Assembly (NCBI RefSeq): GCF_035938995.1
Contig: NZ_DASZGI010000009.1
Coordinates: forward strand, 1-22,614
Direction: 5' to 3'
DNA length: 22,614 bases
Origin: DASZGI01 sp035938995
GTDB lineage: Bacteria > Actinomycetota > Actinomycetes > Streptomycetales > Catenulisporaceae
Every line of letters begins with the position of its first letter. Within the stretch, counting starts at the first letter, position 1. The position numbers and the translations under genes are program-made. Positions 14,025 through 21,507 of this stretch are shown piece by piece. Under the pieces are notes generated by a model. The model was not told the DNA's origin and made no database searches. It saw only the letters and a program-made list of their open reading frames with translations.

Positions 14025-15130
14025 GATGACGCAGCCTCTCGAAGTCGCTCCGCCGCCTGTTCCGGCAGCACGTCGTTCATGAAGGCACCCATGCCCGATT
14101 CGGTTCCCGCGAGGTGCTTGAGCTTGTCCGCCGTGCGGCGCACGGTGAACAGCTCCAGGTGCAGCGCGAGCTCGTCGCCGCCGGCTACGCCGGGGGCCTG
14201 GTGCCAGGCAGCAATGTAGGGGGTTCGAGTTTCCGCTTCGATGAACAGCCGATCAAAACGGCGTAGGAGATCCAGGTACACCGCGGGGAACGTGGCGCGT
14301 TGGGCGTCGTCGAGGGACGTGAAGTCGCTTACTCGGCGGTTCGGGTACAGATGCACCTCGTAGGGCCAGCGCGCCGCGAAGGGCACGAAAGCGGTCCACT
14401 CCGGCGTTTCCAGCACGACCCGGCCGCCCGCTCGCTCGGCCGCGACGATGTCCTCGAACAGGTTGCGGCCGGTGCGCCTGCGGTGCACGATCGCCGTTTC
14501 AAGCGCGCGCGCCGTCTTCGGCGGCACGTAAGGGAACGCATAGATTTGGCCGTGCGGATGCTGGAGGGTCACGCCGATCTCGATGCCGCGGTTCTCGAAG
14601 CAGTAGACCTGGCGGATCCCGGGCATCGCGGACAGCTCGGCGGTGCGGTCGGTCCACGCCTCGAGGACCAGGCCGACGCGCGCCTCGCCGAGGTCGGCGA
14701 AGGTAGCGTTGTGGTCGGAGGTGAAGCACACGACCTCGCAGCGCCCGCCGCCCGAATGCATGTGGTGTGGAAGCGAACCGACGAGCCTGTCATGGGGGTC
14801 CGGTGCGCCGCTGAGAGAGGGGAAGCGGTTCTCGAATGCGACGACCTCGTAGTCCGGCGCGGGGATCTCGCTCTGCCAGCCATCTTTGGAGGGGCAGAGC
14901 GGACAGCTGTCGGCCGGAGGGTGGAACGTGCGGCTCTGGCGGTGGGCCGCGACCGCGACCCACTCGCCCAGTACCGGGTCGAGGCGGATCTGGCTCGTCG
15001 TGCGCACCGCCTCCAAGGGCCTGGCGTCGGCATACGCGCCGCGGGCCTCGGAGTCGCCCGAGTCGTAGTAGATCAGCTCACGGCCGTCCGCGAGCTGGGT
15101 GACCGTCTTCTTCACCGGTAGCGTCTCCAT
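14021..15130 (-). CDS. galT: Galactose-1-phosphate uridylyltransferase
   Basis: This 369-aa enzyme exchanges UMP between UDP-glucose and galactose-1-phosphate. The active-site HPHGQIYAFP is at 191-200, with nucleophile His193 flanked by His191 and Gln195. By analogy with the E. coli enzyme, a zinc site would be Cys76-Cys79 (CPLC), His140 (SDHNATF) and His191. DVLP and the HLELFTVRRTADKLKHLAG region complete the C-terminal domain. It is the promoter-proximal gene of galTEK, divergent from the DeoR-type regulator. The ATG at 15130 has no strong Shine-Dalgarno. Its stop overlaps galE by four bases. Confidence 0.96.
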   Translation of the reverse strand: METLPVKKTVTQLADGRELIYYDSGDSEARGAYADARPLEAVRTTSQIRLDPVLGEWVAVAAHRQSRTFHPPADSCPLCPSKDGWQSEIPAPDYEVVAFENRFPSLSGAPDPHDRLVGSLPHHMHSGGGRCEVVCFTSDHNATFADLGEARVGLVLEAWTDRTAELSAMPGIRQVYCFENRGIEIGVTLQHPHGQIYAFPYVPPKTARALETAIVHRRRTGRNLFEDIVAAERAGGRVVLETPEWTAFVPFAARWPYEVHLYPNRRVSDFTSLDDAQRATFPAVYLDLLRRFDRLFIEAETRTPYIAAWHQAPGVAGGDELALHLELFTVRRTADKLKHLAGTESGMGAFMNDVLPEQAAERLREAASS

Positions 15131-15132
15131 CG

Positions 15133-15154
15133 CTCAAATTCAAACACGGTTCAA
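15133..15154 (-). promoter_or_regulatory. Candidate DeoR-type operator upstream of galT
   Basis: On the minus strand, right before galT, the motif TTGAA occurs at two places 11 bases apart, followed by a TTGA: GTTGAAC, GTTTGAAT, TTTGAG. DeoR/GlpR-family repressors commonly bind such short direct repeats. The position over the galT leader fits repression by the divergently encoded DeoR-type protein. Confidence 0.3.
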
Positions 15155-15270
15155 CGATAACGCACAAGGCCTAGCATGCATTCCAACGCGCCGTGTCGGA
15201 GGCGAACCGGGCCGGTCCCGGCACCGCGACGCGCGTACGCTGCGAGAGGTAAAGCGCGGGTGGGTGGCCG

Positions 15271-15372
15271 GAATCGATCCGGCGACGATCGCCCCGGGAC
15301 GGTCGACCCGGTGAGAATCGACCTGTGAAGATTTGACCCGACGAGGAAAATGAAGATCTGATCCGACGAAGA
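15271..15372. repeat. Degenerate ~14-bp tandem array
   Basis: Six related units can be aligned, starting at about 15271, 15287, 15301, 15315, 15329 and 15354, with consensus near GAATCGACCCGGTGA. The last two share TGAAGAT-TGA-CCGACGA in a 25-bp period. It fills the middle of the galT/deoR gap. Confidence 0.65.
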
Positions 15373-15444
15373 AGACAGCCCCGGCCGCACGTGGCACCCG
15401 GGTAGACGGCCGCGCCCCGTGCGCGTCCTGGACGAGGAGCATCG

Positions 15445-16260
15445 ATGGCTCAGGTCGAGACGGACGACGGCCGCGGGCTGCTGGCCGAGCAGCGCCGCGC
15501 CGCCATCGCCGCCGAGGTGCGGGCCCGCGGCGGGGTGCGGGTGACGGATCTCGTGGTGCGGTTCGGCGTCTCCGACATGACCGTGCGCCGGGACCTGGAC
15601 GCGCTGGCCCGCGACGGACTGCTGGAGAAGGTGCACGGCGGCGCGGTCGCGCTCGGCGAGTCCAGCGCGCACGAGCCGGGCTTCGAGGCCAAGCGCACCC
15701 TCGAGACCGCCGCCAAGGAGGCGATCGCCCAGGCCGCGGCCGGCCTGGTGCAGGCCGGGGGAGCGGTCGCGCTGTCCGCGGGCACCACGACTTACGCGCT
15801 GGCCCGCCGCCTGCTCGACGTCCCGGACCTGACCGTGGTGACCAACTCGATGCGGATCGCCGACCTGTTCGCCCAGCGGGTGCGCCCGCCCGGCACCCGC
15901 GGCGGCGCCACCGTGGTGCTCACCGGCGGCATGCGCACGCCGTCGGACGCGCTGGTCGGTCCGGTCGCGGACCAGGCGATCCGGTCGCTCAACTTCGACG
16001 TGGCGTTCGTCGGCTGCCACGGCGTGTCGGTCGGCGCCGGGCTGTCCACCCCGAACCTGGCCGAGGCGGAGACGAACCGGGCGCTGATCGCCGCGGCCCG
16101 GCGGGTGGTGGCGGTGGCCGACCACAGCAAGTGGGGGCTGGCCGGGCTCGCCACCTTCGCCCCGCTGGAGGCCGTCGACACTTGGGTGACGGACGCGGGT
16201 CTGTCCGAGGCGGCGCGGGCGGAGGCGGCCGAGCACGTCCGCCACCTCCTCGTCGCGTAA
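15445..16260 (+). CDS. DeoR/GlpR-family transcriptional regulator
   Basis: The protein is 271 aa. The N-terminal winged helix-turn-helix is at about 13-68, with the family signature VRVTDLVVRFGVSDMTVRRDLDAL at 31-54 and EKVHGGAVAL at 61-70. The C-terminal DeoRC sensor domain has SAGTTTYALAR and VVTNSMRIADL, and ends with the FDVAFVGCHGVS...L(A)EAETNRALI and VADHSKWG blocks seen in sugar-phosphate-sensing members. Divergence from galTEK suggests it represses that operon and responds to a phosphorylated galactose intermediate; this is inference. The ATG at 15445 has GAGGAG five bases upstream. The stop TAA is followed in frame by TGA and TAA at nine-base steps within a short tandem duplication. 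Confidence 0.94.
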   Translation: MAQVETDDGRGLLAEQRRAAIAAEVRARGGVRVTDLVVRFGVSDMTVRRDLDALARDGLLEKVHGGAVALGESSAHEPGFEAKRTLETAAKEAIAQAAAGLVQAGGAVALSAGTTTYALARRLLDVPDLTVVTNSMRIADLFAQRVRPPGTRGGATVVLTGGMRTPSDALVGPVADQAIRSLNFDVAFVGCHGVSVGAGLSTPNLAEAETNRALIAAARRVVAVADHSKWGLAGLATFAPLEAVDTWVTDAGLSEAARAEAAEHVRHLLVA

Positions 16261-16287
16261 GCCGTCTGAGTCGCATAAGCCGCATTA
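16252..16287. repeat. 18-bp (9-bp sub-repeat) duplication across the deoR stop
   Basis: GTCGCGTAAGCCGTCTGA (16252-16269) is followed by GTCGCATAAGCCGCATTA (16270-16287), 14 of 18 identical. It can also be read as four 9-bp units. The deoR stop lies in the first unit, and in-frame stops follow at 16267-16269 and 16276-16278. Confidence 0.75.
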
Positions 16288-16409
16288 CGCACGCTTCGTT
16301 TGTTCCGCCAGTTCCTCCGGGCCGATCTGTCGGCGGCCGTCACGGAGTGAAAGACTCTGACCACTCAAGAACGCGGTTAGACAGGTCAACGGTGACACAA
16401 GGCGGAGTG

Positions 16410-17450
16410 GTGAGCGGCAACGCTGGCCGGGGCGGGCCGCAGCGGCGGGTGCGTCCCACGATCGAGGATGTAGCGGCAGAGGCGGGGGTTTCGCGGGGCA
16501 CCGTGTCCCGGGTGCTCAACGGCGGCGTCAATGTCTCGCCGACGGCGCTCGCGGCGGTGAACAACGCGATAAAGCACACCGGGTACGTGGTCAACCACCA
16601 CGCGCGGTCGCTGGTCACCCAGCGCTCCCAATCCATCGCGTTCATCCTGTCCGAGCCGCAGGAGAAGTTCTTCGAGGACCCGAACTTCCCGATCCTGCTG
16701 CGCGGCTGCACCCAGGCGCTCGCCGAGCACGACATGCCCCTGCTGCTGTCGATCGCGGGCGGCGCGGAGGACCGCGGACGTGTTCTGCGCTTCATCGCGG
16801 CCGGGCACATCGACGGCGCGCTGCTGGTCTCCACGCACGCGGGCAACCCCGTGGTCGACCAGCTGAGTGAGCTCGGCGTCCCGGCGGTCGCGTGTGGCAC
16901 GCCGCTCGGGCACGAACACGAACTCGCCTATGTTTCGATCAACGAGGCCGAAGGCGCTCGGCAGGCCACCGCGCACCTGATCGGAATCGGGCGCCGCCGG
17001 ATCGCCACCTTGACCGGTCCGATGGACACCCCCGGCGGCCGCGACCGGCTGACTGGATACCGCGACGCCCTAGCGAGTGCGCGGCTGCCTCAGGACGCCG
17101 ACCTCGTCGCACACGGCGACTACACCCAGTTCTCCGGCGAGGCCGCGATGGCCGAGCTGCTGGAGCGCAGGCCCGACCTCGACGCCGTATTCGTGGCCTC
17201 GGACCTGATGGCGGTCGGCGCCATGGCCGCGTTGTCCCGCGCCGGGCGCGCCGTGCCGCGGGACGTGGCCGTGGTCGGCTTCGATGACTCGCCCTCCGCG
17301 CTGGCCGCCCGGCCGCAGCTGACCACCGTGCGCCAGCCGTGGCCGCGTATCTCCCGGGAGATGGTGCGGCTGCTGCTCGCGCGGCTCGACGGGCAGGAGC
17401 CGGAACCGGTCATCCTGCCCACCGAGCTGGTCGTGCGCGCCAGCGCGTGA
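16410..17450 (+). CDS. LacI-family transcriptional regulator
   Basis: The protein is 346 aa. The N-terminal LacI helix-turn-helix is RPTIEDVAAEAGVSRGTVSR (15-34), followed by the hinge VLNGGVNVSPTALAAV...GYVVNHHARSL. The rest is a periplasmic-binding-like sensor domain with QRSQSIAFIL, DGALLVST, RRIATLTGP and the DAVFVASDLMAVGAM and VAVVGFDDSP segments. It likely controls the convergent sugar ABC operon in response to the imported sugar, as LacI/AglR-type genes do beside such operons. I chose the second of two adjacent GTG codons (16410) because AAGG lies seven bases upstream. Starts at 16407, 16392 or 16347 remain possible. The upstream AACGCGGTT (in 16371-16379) is a weak candidate autoregulatory site. 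Confidence 0.93.
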   Translation: MSGNAGRGGPQRRVRPTIEDVAAEAGVSRGTVSRVLNGGVNVSPTALAAVNNAIKHTGYVVNHHARSLVTQRSQSIAFILSEPQEKFFEDPNFPILLRGCTQALAEHDMPLLLSIAGGAEDRGRVLRFIAAGHIDGALLVSTHAGNPVVDQLSELGVPAVACGTPLGHEHELAYVSINEAEGARQATAHLIGIGRRRIATLTGPMDTPGGRDRLTGYRDALASARLPQDADLVAHGDYTQFSGEAAMAELLERRPDLDAVFVASDLMAVGAMAALSRAGRAVPRDVAVVGFDDSPSALAARPQLTTVRQPWPRISREMVRLLLARLDGQEPEPVILPTELVVRASA

Positions 17451-17455
17451 TCCGC

Positions 17456-17477
17456 GCCGGGCGGCCCCACCGCCGGC
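17456..17477. terminator. Bidirectional terminator between lacI-type gene and permease
   Basis: GCCGG-G-CGG (17456-17464) pairs with CCGCCGGC (17470-17477), an 8-bp GC stem with one bulged G and a 5-base loop. It fills the 26-bp gap between convergent stop codons and overlaps the permease stop by one base, so it can serve both transcripts. Confidence 0.6.
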
Positions 17478-18433
17478 TACCCCTTGACGGACCCGGCCAG
17501 CAGACCGCGCACGAAGTAGCGCTGAAGCGCGAAGAACACCGCCATCGGCACGATGATCGCGATGAACGCGCCCGCGGTCAGCAGCTGCCACCGGCCGCCG
17601 AAGGACCCGGTGAGCTGGGCCAGCCGGGCGGTGATCGGGGCCCGGCCGCTGCCGCCCGCGAAGGTGAGGGCGACCAGCAGGTCGTTCCACACCCACAGGA
17701 ACTGGAAGATGGCGTACGAGGCCAGCGCGGGCGCGGCCAGCGGGAGCACGATGGTGCGGAACACCCGGAAGTGCGAGGCCCCGTCCACCAGCCCCGCCTC
17801 GATCAGGTCGCGCGGGATCTGGGCGATGAAGTTGTGCAGCAGGAAGATCGCCAACGGCAACGCGAACATGGTGTGCGCGGTCCACAGCGGCACGTACGTG
17901 TTGCCGAGGTTGAGGTCCGGGAAGATTGTCACACTGCCGATGTGCGCGCCGCCCGAGGAGAGCTGGAGCAGCGGCAGCAGCGCCAACTGCAGCGGCACCA
18001 CCTGCAGGGCGAAGATGAAGAAGAACAGCGCGTCGCTGCCCTTGAACTTCACCCAGGCGAGAACGTAGGCCGCGGCCGACGCGATCGCCAGCGGGAACAG
18101 CGTCGCCGGGACGGTGATCGCCAGGGAGTTGACGAAGTACGGCAGCAACCCGTCGCTGACCCCGAGGCCGGCCCCCGAGAACAGCACCTCGTGGTAGTTC
18201 GCGAACGTGAACGAGGGGTGCACGAACACGGTCCACCAGCCGGTCGTCGAGACCACCCCGGCCGGCCGCAGCGAGGTCACCAGCAGCCCGAAGGTCGGCA
18301 CCGTCCAGAGCAGCGTGAGCAGCACGACCAGCAGCGACGCGATCGGGGAGGAGAAGGACCGGCGCACCGCCTTCGTCGCCGCCGGCCCGCGCAGCACGGT
18401 TGAGGGCGCCGCCACCTGTGCAGGAGTGCTCAC
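17477..18433 (-). CDS. Sugar ABC transporter permease (MalG/AglG-like)
   Basis: The protein is 318 aa with six predicted membrane helices, the first at about 31-54. The ABC-permease EAA loop is EAGLVDGASHFRVFRTIVLPLAAP at 212-235, the site that docks the ATPase. The C-terminus ends RYFVRGLLAGSVKG, typical of MalG-class (CUT1) permeases. It pairs with the upstream MalF-like permease. The GTG at 18433 overlaps that gene's stop as GTGA (18430-18433), and GGGAG lies five bases upstream. The frame is open far upstream, but there it is antisense shadow of the MalF-like gene's coding region. The transported sugar is probably an oligosaccharide; the nearby gal genes suggest a galactoside, and the resemblance to AglG suggests an alpha-linked one. 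Confidence 0.94.
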   Translation of the reverse strand: MSTPAQVAAPSTVLRGPAATKAVRRSFSSPIASLLVVLLTLLWTVPTFGLLVTSLRPAGVVSTTGWWTVFVHPSFTFANYHEVLFSGAGLGVSDGLLPYFVNSLAITVPATLFPLAIASAAAYVLAWVKFKGSDALFFFIFALQVVPLQLALLPLLQLSSGGAHIGSVTIFPDLNLGNTYVPLWTAHTMFALPLAIFLLHNFIAQIPRDLIEAGLVDGASHFRVFRTIVLPLAAPALASYAIFQFLWVWNDLLVALTFAGGSGRAPITARLAQLTGSFGGRWQLLTAGAFIAIIVPMAVFFALQRYFVRGLLAGSVKG

Positions 18434-19461
18434 CTGGTCTCCCTTTCCCGGCGCAGCTGGTGGATGTTGTAGGCGACCAGCGGCAGCACCCCGACGAAGA
18501 GGATCACCGCGAGCGCGCTGCCCCGGCCGTAGTTGAACTCCACGAAGGACTGCGAGTACATGTCGTTGGCCAGCACGTCGGTGCCGAAGTTGCCGCCGGT
18601 CATGGTGCGGATGATGTCGAACAGCTTCAGCGTGATGATCATGACCGTGGTGAGCACCACGATCAGGGTGTTGCGGATCATCGGCAGGGTGATCCGGAAC
18701 GCCATCGCCCAGCCGCGGGCGCCGTCCACCTTCGCCGCGTCGATGATGTCTTCGGGGATCGCCTTGATCGCGGCGGAGAGCACCACCATGGCGAAGCCCG
18801 TCTGCACCCACACCATGATCACCATGAGCAGGAAGTCGTTCAGCGGGTGGCTCAGGATCCAGTTCGGCGGATTGTGCCAGCCCAGCGCGATGACGGTCTG
18901 GCTGAGCAGGCCGTCCTGCGGCAGGCCGGGTCCGCGGTAGTCGTAGACGAACTTCCAGATGATCGACGCGCCGACGAAGGAGATCGCCACCGGCATGAAG
19001 ATCAGCGACTTGTAGATCGCCTGGTGTCTCATCCGGTCCACCAGCACCGCGATCAGCAGGCCGAGGACCGTCGCGACGATCGGGGCGATCACGATCCAGA
19101 GCAGGGTGTTGAACAGTTCCTGCCTGACACCCTGGTTGAGGTTGCCGTTCGTGAACGCCCACTTGAAGTTGGCGACGCCGACGAAGCTCGACGAGTCGTC
19201 GCTGCGCAGGCTCAGGTAGATCGTCCGGATCGCCGGGACGACCAGCCCCACCGTGAGCAGGACCAGCGCGGGTCCGAGCAACACGACGATGGCCAGCGGC
19301 CGGTTCAGCCGACCGGTCGCCCGCCCGGCCGCGAAGAACACGAGCAGGGCGATGCCGAAGAAGAGGGCCAGGGCCTCGAGGGTCTGGCCGAGCTTCGACC
19401 CGGCGTCGCCGAGCGCACCGGCGAGGATCACGGGCTGCGCGTGCGCCACGGCCGCGTTCAC
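18430..19461 (-). CDS. Sugar ABC transporter permease (MalF/AglF-like)
   Basis: The protein is 343 aa and has an extra N-terminal membrane span (about 25-46) before the core helices, as in AglF-type proteins. The EAA loop is at about 241-263 (DAAKVDGARGWAMAFRITLP). The ending, YNIHQLRRERETR, is usual for this subgroup. With the MalG-like partner it forms the membrane channel of a CUT1 importer. The GTG at 19461 has GAGG seven bases upstream. It follows the binding-protein gene after a 127-bp gap that contains a strong hairpin. No ATPase gene is present; in actinomycetes a shared ATPase such as MsiK often energises several importers. Confidence 0.94.
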   Translation of the reverse strand: MNAAVAHAQPVILAGALGDAGSKLGQTLEALALFFGIALLVFFAAGRATGRLNRPLAIVVLLGPALVLLTVGLVVPAIRTIYLSLRSDDSSSFVGVANFKWAFTNGNLNQGVRQELFNTLLWIVIAPIVATVLGLLIAVLVDRMRHQAIYKSLIFMPVAISFVGASIIWKFVYDYRGPGLPQDGLLSQTVIALGWHNPPNWILSHPLNDFLLMVIMVWVQTGFAMVVLSAAIKAIPEDIIDAAKVDGARGWAMAFRITLPMIRNTLIVVLTTVMIITLKLFDIIRTMTGGNFGTDVLANDMYSQSFVEFNYGRGSALAVILFVGVLPLVAYNIHQLRRERETR

Positions 19462-19540
19462 CGGGCCGCCTCGCGAAGCCGGGCCGGGCCGCCGCGGCGG
19501 TGCGCGGCGAGCCGGCGTCGGGAAACAGGGGGCAGGGAAA

Positions 19541-19570
19541 GCGGGGGCGCGGCCTCAGCCGCGCCCCCGC
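19541..19570 (-). terminator. Strong stem-loop between binding protein and permease genes
   Basis: GCGGGGGCGCGGC (19541-19553) and GCCGCGCCCCCGC (19558-19570) form a perfect 13-bp GC stem with a 4-base loop. It sits 18 bases after the binding-protein stop. In importer operons such hairpins stop most transcripts or protect the upstream mRNA, so the binding protein is made in excess over the permeases. Confidence 0.75.
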
Positions 19571-19588
19571 GTGCGCTGTCGCTCATCC

Positions 19589-20956
19589 TCACGAACTCGG
19601 CCACGCGCCGTCGACGTCGGCGGTCACCTGCGGGATCGACCAGCCTTCGGCGAACCAGGCGGTGAACGCCTTCCACTCCTCGCCGGAGCCGACCGCCGCG
19701 GGCATCATGTCAGAGGCGTCGAACCGGAAGGTGGAGTTCGGGTTGGTCAGGTACTGCGCCGACAGCTTGTCGATCGGGTCGGTGTAAAGACTCTGGTCCA
19801 CGCCCTGGTTGGCGGAGACCCAGCCCGGCGCGACCTGGATGCGCGAGTCGGCCCAGTCCGCGGTGGACAGGTAGTTCTGCACCGCCTGCACCTCAGGCCG
19901 CGAGGAGAACGCAGTCACGAACTCGCCGCCGCCCTCGACCGGGGTCGGGATCGACGGGTCGATCTGCGGCAGGTAGAACGCGAACACGTCGCCATCCGGG
20001 CCGACCTTCGTACCGGTGGGCCACTGCGCCTCGTAGAAGGAGGCCTGCTGGAGCATCCAGCACTGGCCGGTCAGGATCGGCTTGCCGGCGTCCTGGAAGG
20101 TGGTGGTGGCGATGGACTTCACGTCGCCGAAGCCGGCATTGACCCAGGCCGGGTTCTGCATCCAGCCGGCGACCGTCTGCATGGCCTTCTGCACGGTCGG
20201 CGAGGAGAACGGCAGCTTGTGGCTGACCCAGTCGTCGTAGGCGGTGCCGCCGGCCTGGCGCAGCAGAACCTCTTCGACCCAGTCGGTGGCCGGCCAGCCG
20301 GTCGCGGTGCCGGAGCCGAGCCCGCCGCACCAGGGCTTGCCCTTGCCGGCCGCGGCGATCTTCGCGGACAGCGACATCAGGTCGTCCCAGGTGGTGGGCA
20401 CCTGGTAGCCGGCCGCGGCGAAGGCCTTGGGGGAGTACCAGACCAGGGACTTCATGTTCGCGCTCATCGGCGCCGCGTAGAAGGTCCCGTCGACCGACCC
20501 GTACTCCTTCCAGGCCGCGCTCCACTTGTTCTCGTTGGCGACCGTCTGGGCCGGGGGCTTGACCACCTTGTGCGTCTTGACCATCTGCTGCAGCAGGCCG
20601 GGCTGCGGGATGATCGCGATGTCCGGGGCGGTGCCGCCGGCCACCCGGACGCCGAGCTGCGACTCGAAGTCGTTGGAGCCCTCGTACTTGATGGTGATCC
20701 CGGTGCACTTCTCGAAGTCGGCCCAGGACTTCTGCAGGGAGTCCGACTCGGGGCTGATGATGGAGGCGAACATCGAGACCGAGGTTCCCGGGTGCCCGGC
20801 GTAGGCCTGATACTTGGCGCAGCTTCCGGTCAGTGTCACGTTCGCGGTCGTACCGCTCGAGTTGGAACTGCAAGCCGCGGCCAGGAGGGAGAACCCGGCG
20901 GCCGCCGCCGCGAGCCCCGCCGCCCGGTGCCGTCTGCCAGAGGTGGTGAACATCAT
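19589..20956 (-). CDS. Sugar ABC transporter substrate-binding lipoprotein (AglE-like)
   Basis: The protein is 455 aa. A basic n-region (GRRHRAAG) and hydrophobic core lead to a lipobox-like LLAAAC with lipidated Cys29, so the protein is anchored outside the membrane. The body is a family-1 (MalE-like) solute-binding protein: DFEKCTGITIKYEGSNDFE, GTAPDIAIIPQPGLL, YGSVDGTFYAAPMS, PTTWDDL. Several aromatic residues (such as Trp-rich ATGWPATDWVEE) suit carbohydrate stacking. It would deliver an oligosaccharide to the two downstream permeases. Two adjacent ATGs (20956, 20953) follow GGGGAAAGAAG; I used the first. An ATG at 21040 would give a 28-residue extension that spoils the signal peptide. 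Confidence 0.94.
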   Translation of the reverse strand: MMFTTSGRRHRAAGLAAAAAGFSLLAAACSSNSSGTTANVTLTGSCAKYQAYAGHPGTSVSMFASIISPESDSLQKSWADFEKCTGITIKYEGSNDFESQLGVRVAGGTAPDIAIIPQPGLLQQMVKTHKVVKPPAQTVANENKWSAAWKEYGSVDGTFYAAPMSANMKSLVWYSPKAFAAAGYQVPTTWDDLMSLSAKIAAAGKGKPWCGGLGSGTATGWPATDWVEEVLLRQAGGTAYDDWVSHKLPFSSPTVQKAMQTVAGWMQNPAWVNAGFGDVKSIATTTFQDAGKPILTGQCWMLQQASFYEAQWPTGTKVGPDGDVFAFYLPQIDPSIPTPVEGGGEFVTAFSSRPEVQAVQNYLSTADWADSRIQVAPGWVSANQGVDQSLYTDPIDKLSAQYLTNPNSTFRFDASDMMPAAVGSGEEWKAFTAWFAEGWSIPQVTADVDGAWPSS

Positions 20957-21146
20957 CGTTCTTCTTTCCCCTCGCCGATAACGGAGCGCCGCGCCGCGGC
21001 GCAACTTGTCACGTCGGTGGAACGGCAATTTCAGATGCAACCCCCCTTAGAGTGCCCAGTCCAGCGTCACTCCCGCATGAACCGCGTAACGATTCGGCCA
21101 ATCGCACGCCTCTGTCGCCGAGCCGCGACGGGCAAGCGGAGGCAGT

Positions 21147-21178
21147 GGTGCGGCGAGCCCTCCGGATCTCGCCGCACC
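21147..21178. other. Perfect 11-bp stem-loop
   Basis: GGTGCGGCGAG (21147-21157) pairs without mismatch with CTCGCCGCACC (21168-21178) around a 10-base loop. It is not next to any supported gene end. It may be part of a small RNA or a terminator of an unannotated transcript. Confidence 0.6.
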
Positions 21179-21206
21179 CGCCGTCGCCAGCGGGGACGCG
21201 TGCGCT

Positions 21207-21238
21207 GAAGGCTCCGATCACCCTTGACCGGAGCCTTC
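21207..21238. terminator. Perfect 10-bp stem-loop, orphan terminator-like
   Basis: GAAGGCTCCG (21207-21216) pairs perfectly with CGGAGCCTTC (21229-21238) around a 12-base loop. The shape is that of many actinomycete terminators, though no T-tract follows on either strand. No recognised gene ends here on either strand. Confidence 0.5.
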
Positions 21239-21472
21239 GCGTAAGGGTCGTCGCGTGCTTCGATCATGTCAAGAGCACGACAGCGCGGCTTCAGGCGCGC
21301 ACAAGAGCTGCGGAAACCAAGCTTCGAAGACGCGTTAGTCGTGCTTTAACCGGTAAACCGCTCAAGTTGCCCGCCCTGTATGCGCCATTTGGGTGATTAA
21401 GCCGACTGCGGCGCGGCCCGGACGTTCGCTCATCCGTACGGCGGATTCGTACCCGGCTCCCATCGCCGACTC

Positions 21473-21485
21473 ATGAAGGTTTCAT
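21473..21485. promoter_or_regulatory. ATGAA-GGT-TTCAT palindrome upstream of glycosyltransferase
   Basis: A perfect inverted repeat with 5-bp arms and a 3-base centre ends 22 bp before the glycosyltransferase ATG. The position fits an operator or response-regulator site; the identity of the regulator is unknown. Confidence 0.3.
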
Positions 21486-21507
21486 CGCGGACGCCGATCG
21501 TGAAGCC

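Larger units (their letters stand above)
15131..15444. other. 314-bp divergent galT/deoR control region
   Basis: No gene is evident. Next to galT lie TTGAA-type repeats that could be the operator (15133-15154). From 15271 to 15372 there is a degenerate tandem array. The deoR ribosome binding site, GAGGAG, is at 15434-15439, five bases before its ATG. Clear -35/-10 hexamers are not evident for either direction. Confidence 0.6.
20957..21507. other. 551-bp divergent gene-free region with two perfect hairpins
   Basis: This separates the leftward importer operon from the rightward glycosyltransferase. I support no gene; the open frames across it have no recognisable domain and poor starts. It holds a 12-bp palindrome GCGCCGCGGCGC (20991-21002) near the importer, two perfect hairpins (21147-21178, 21207-21238), a comparatively A+T-rich segment at about 21240-21400, and a 13-bp palindrome before the glycosyltransferase (21473-21485). 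Confidence 0.65.

Noticed and set aside
15261..15290. A tRNA 3' end on the minus strand (T-arm GCCGG-ATCGATT-CCGGC followed by CACCCAC).
   Set aside because: The T-loop lacks the usual first T, no matching acceptor strand, anticodon arm or D-arm lies upstream at the right distance, and the segment fits as one unit of the degenerate 14-bp array.
19253..21208. A long plus-strand open frame opposite the binding-protein gene.
   Set aside because: It is antisense to clear ABC-importer coding sequence, is Arg/Gly/His-rich as expected of a GC-rich shadow frame, and has no recognisable domain.
21052..21396. A 114-aa open frame in the divergent region before the glycosyltransferase.
   Set aside because: It runs through both perfect hairpins, has no recognisable domain or ribosome binding site, and its composition does not look coding.
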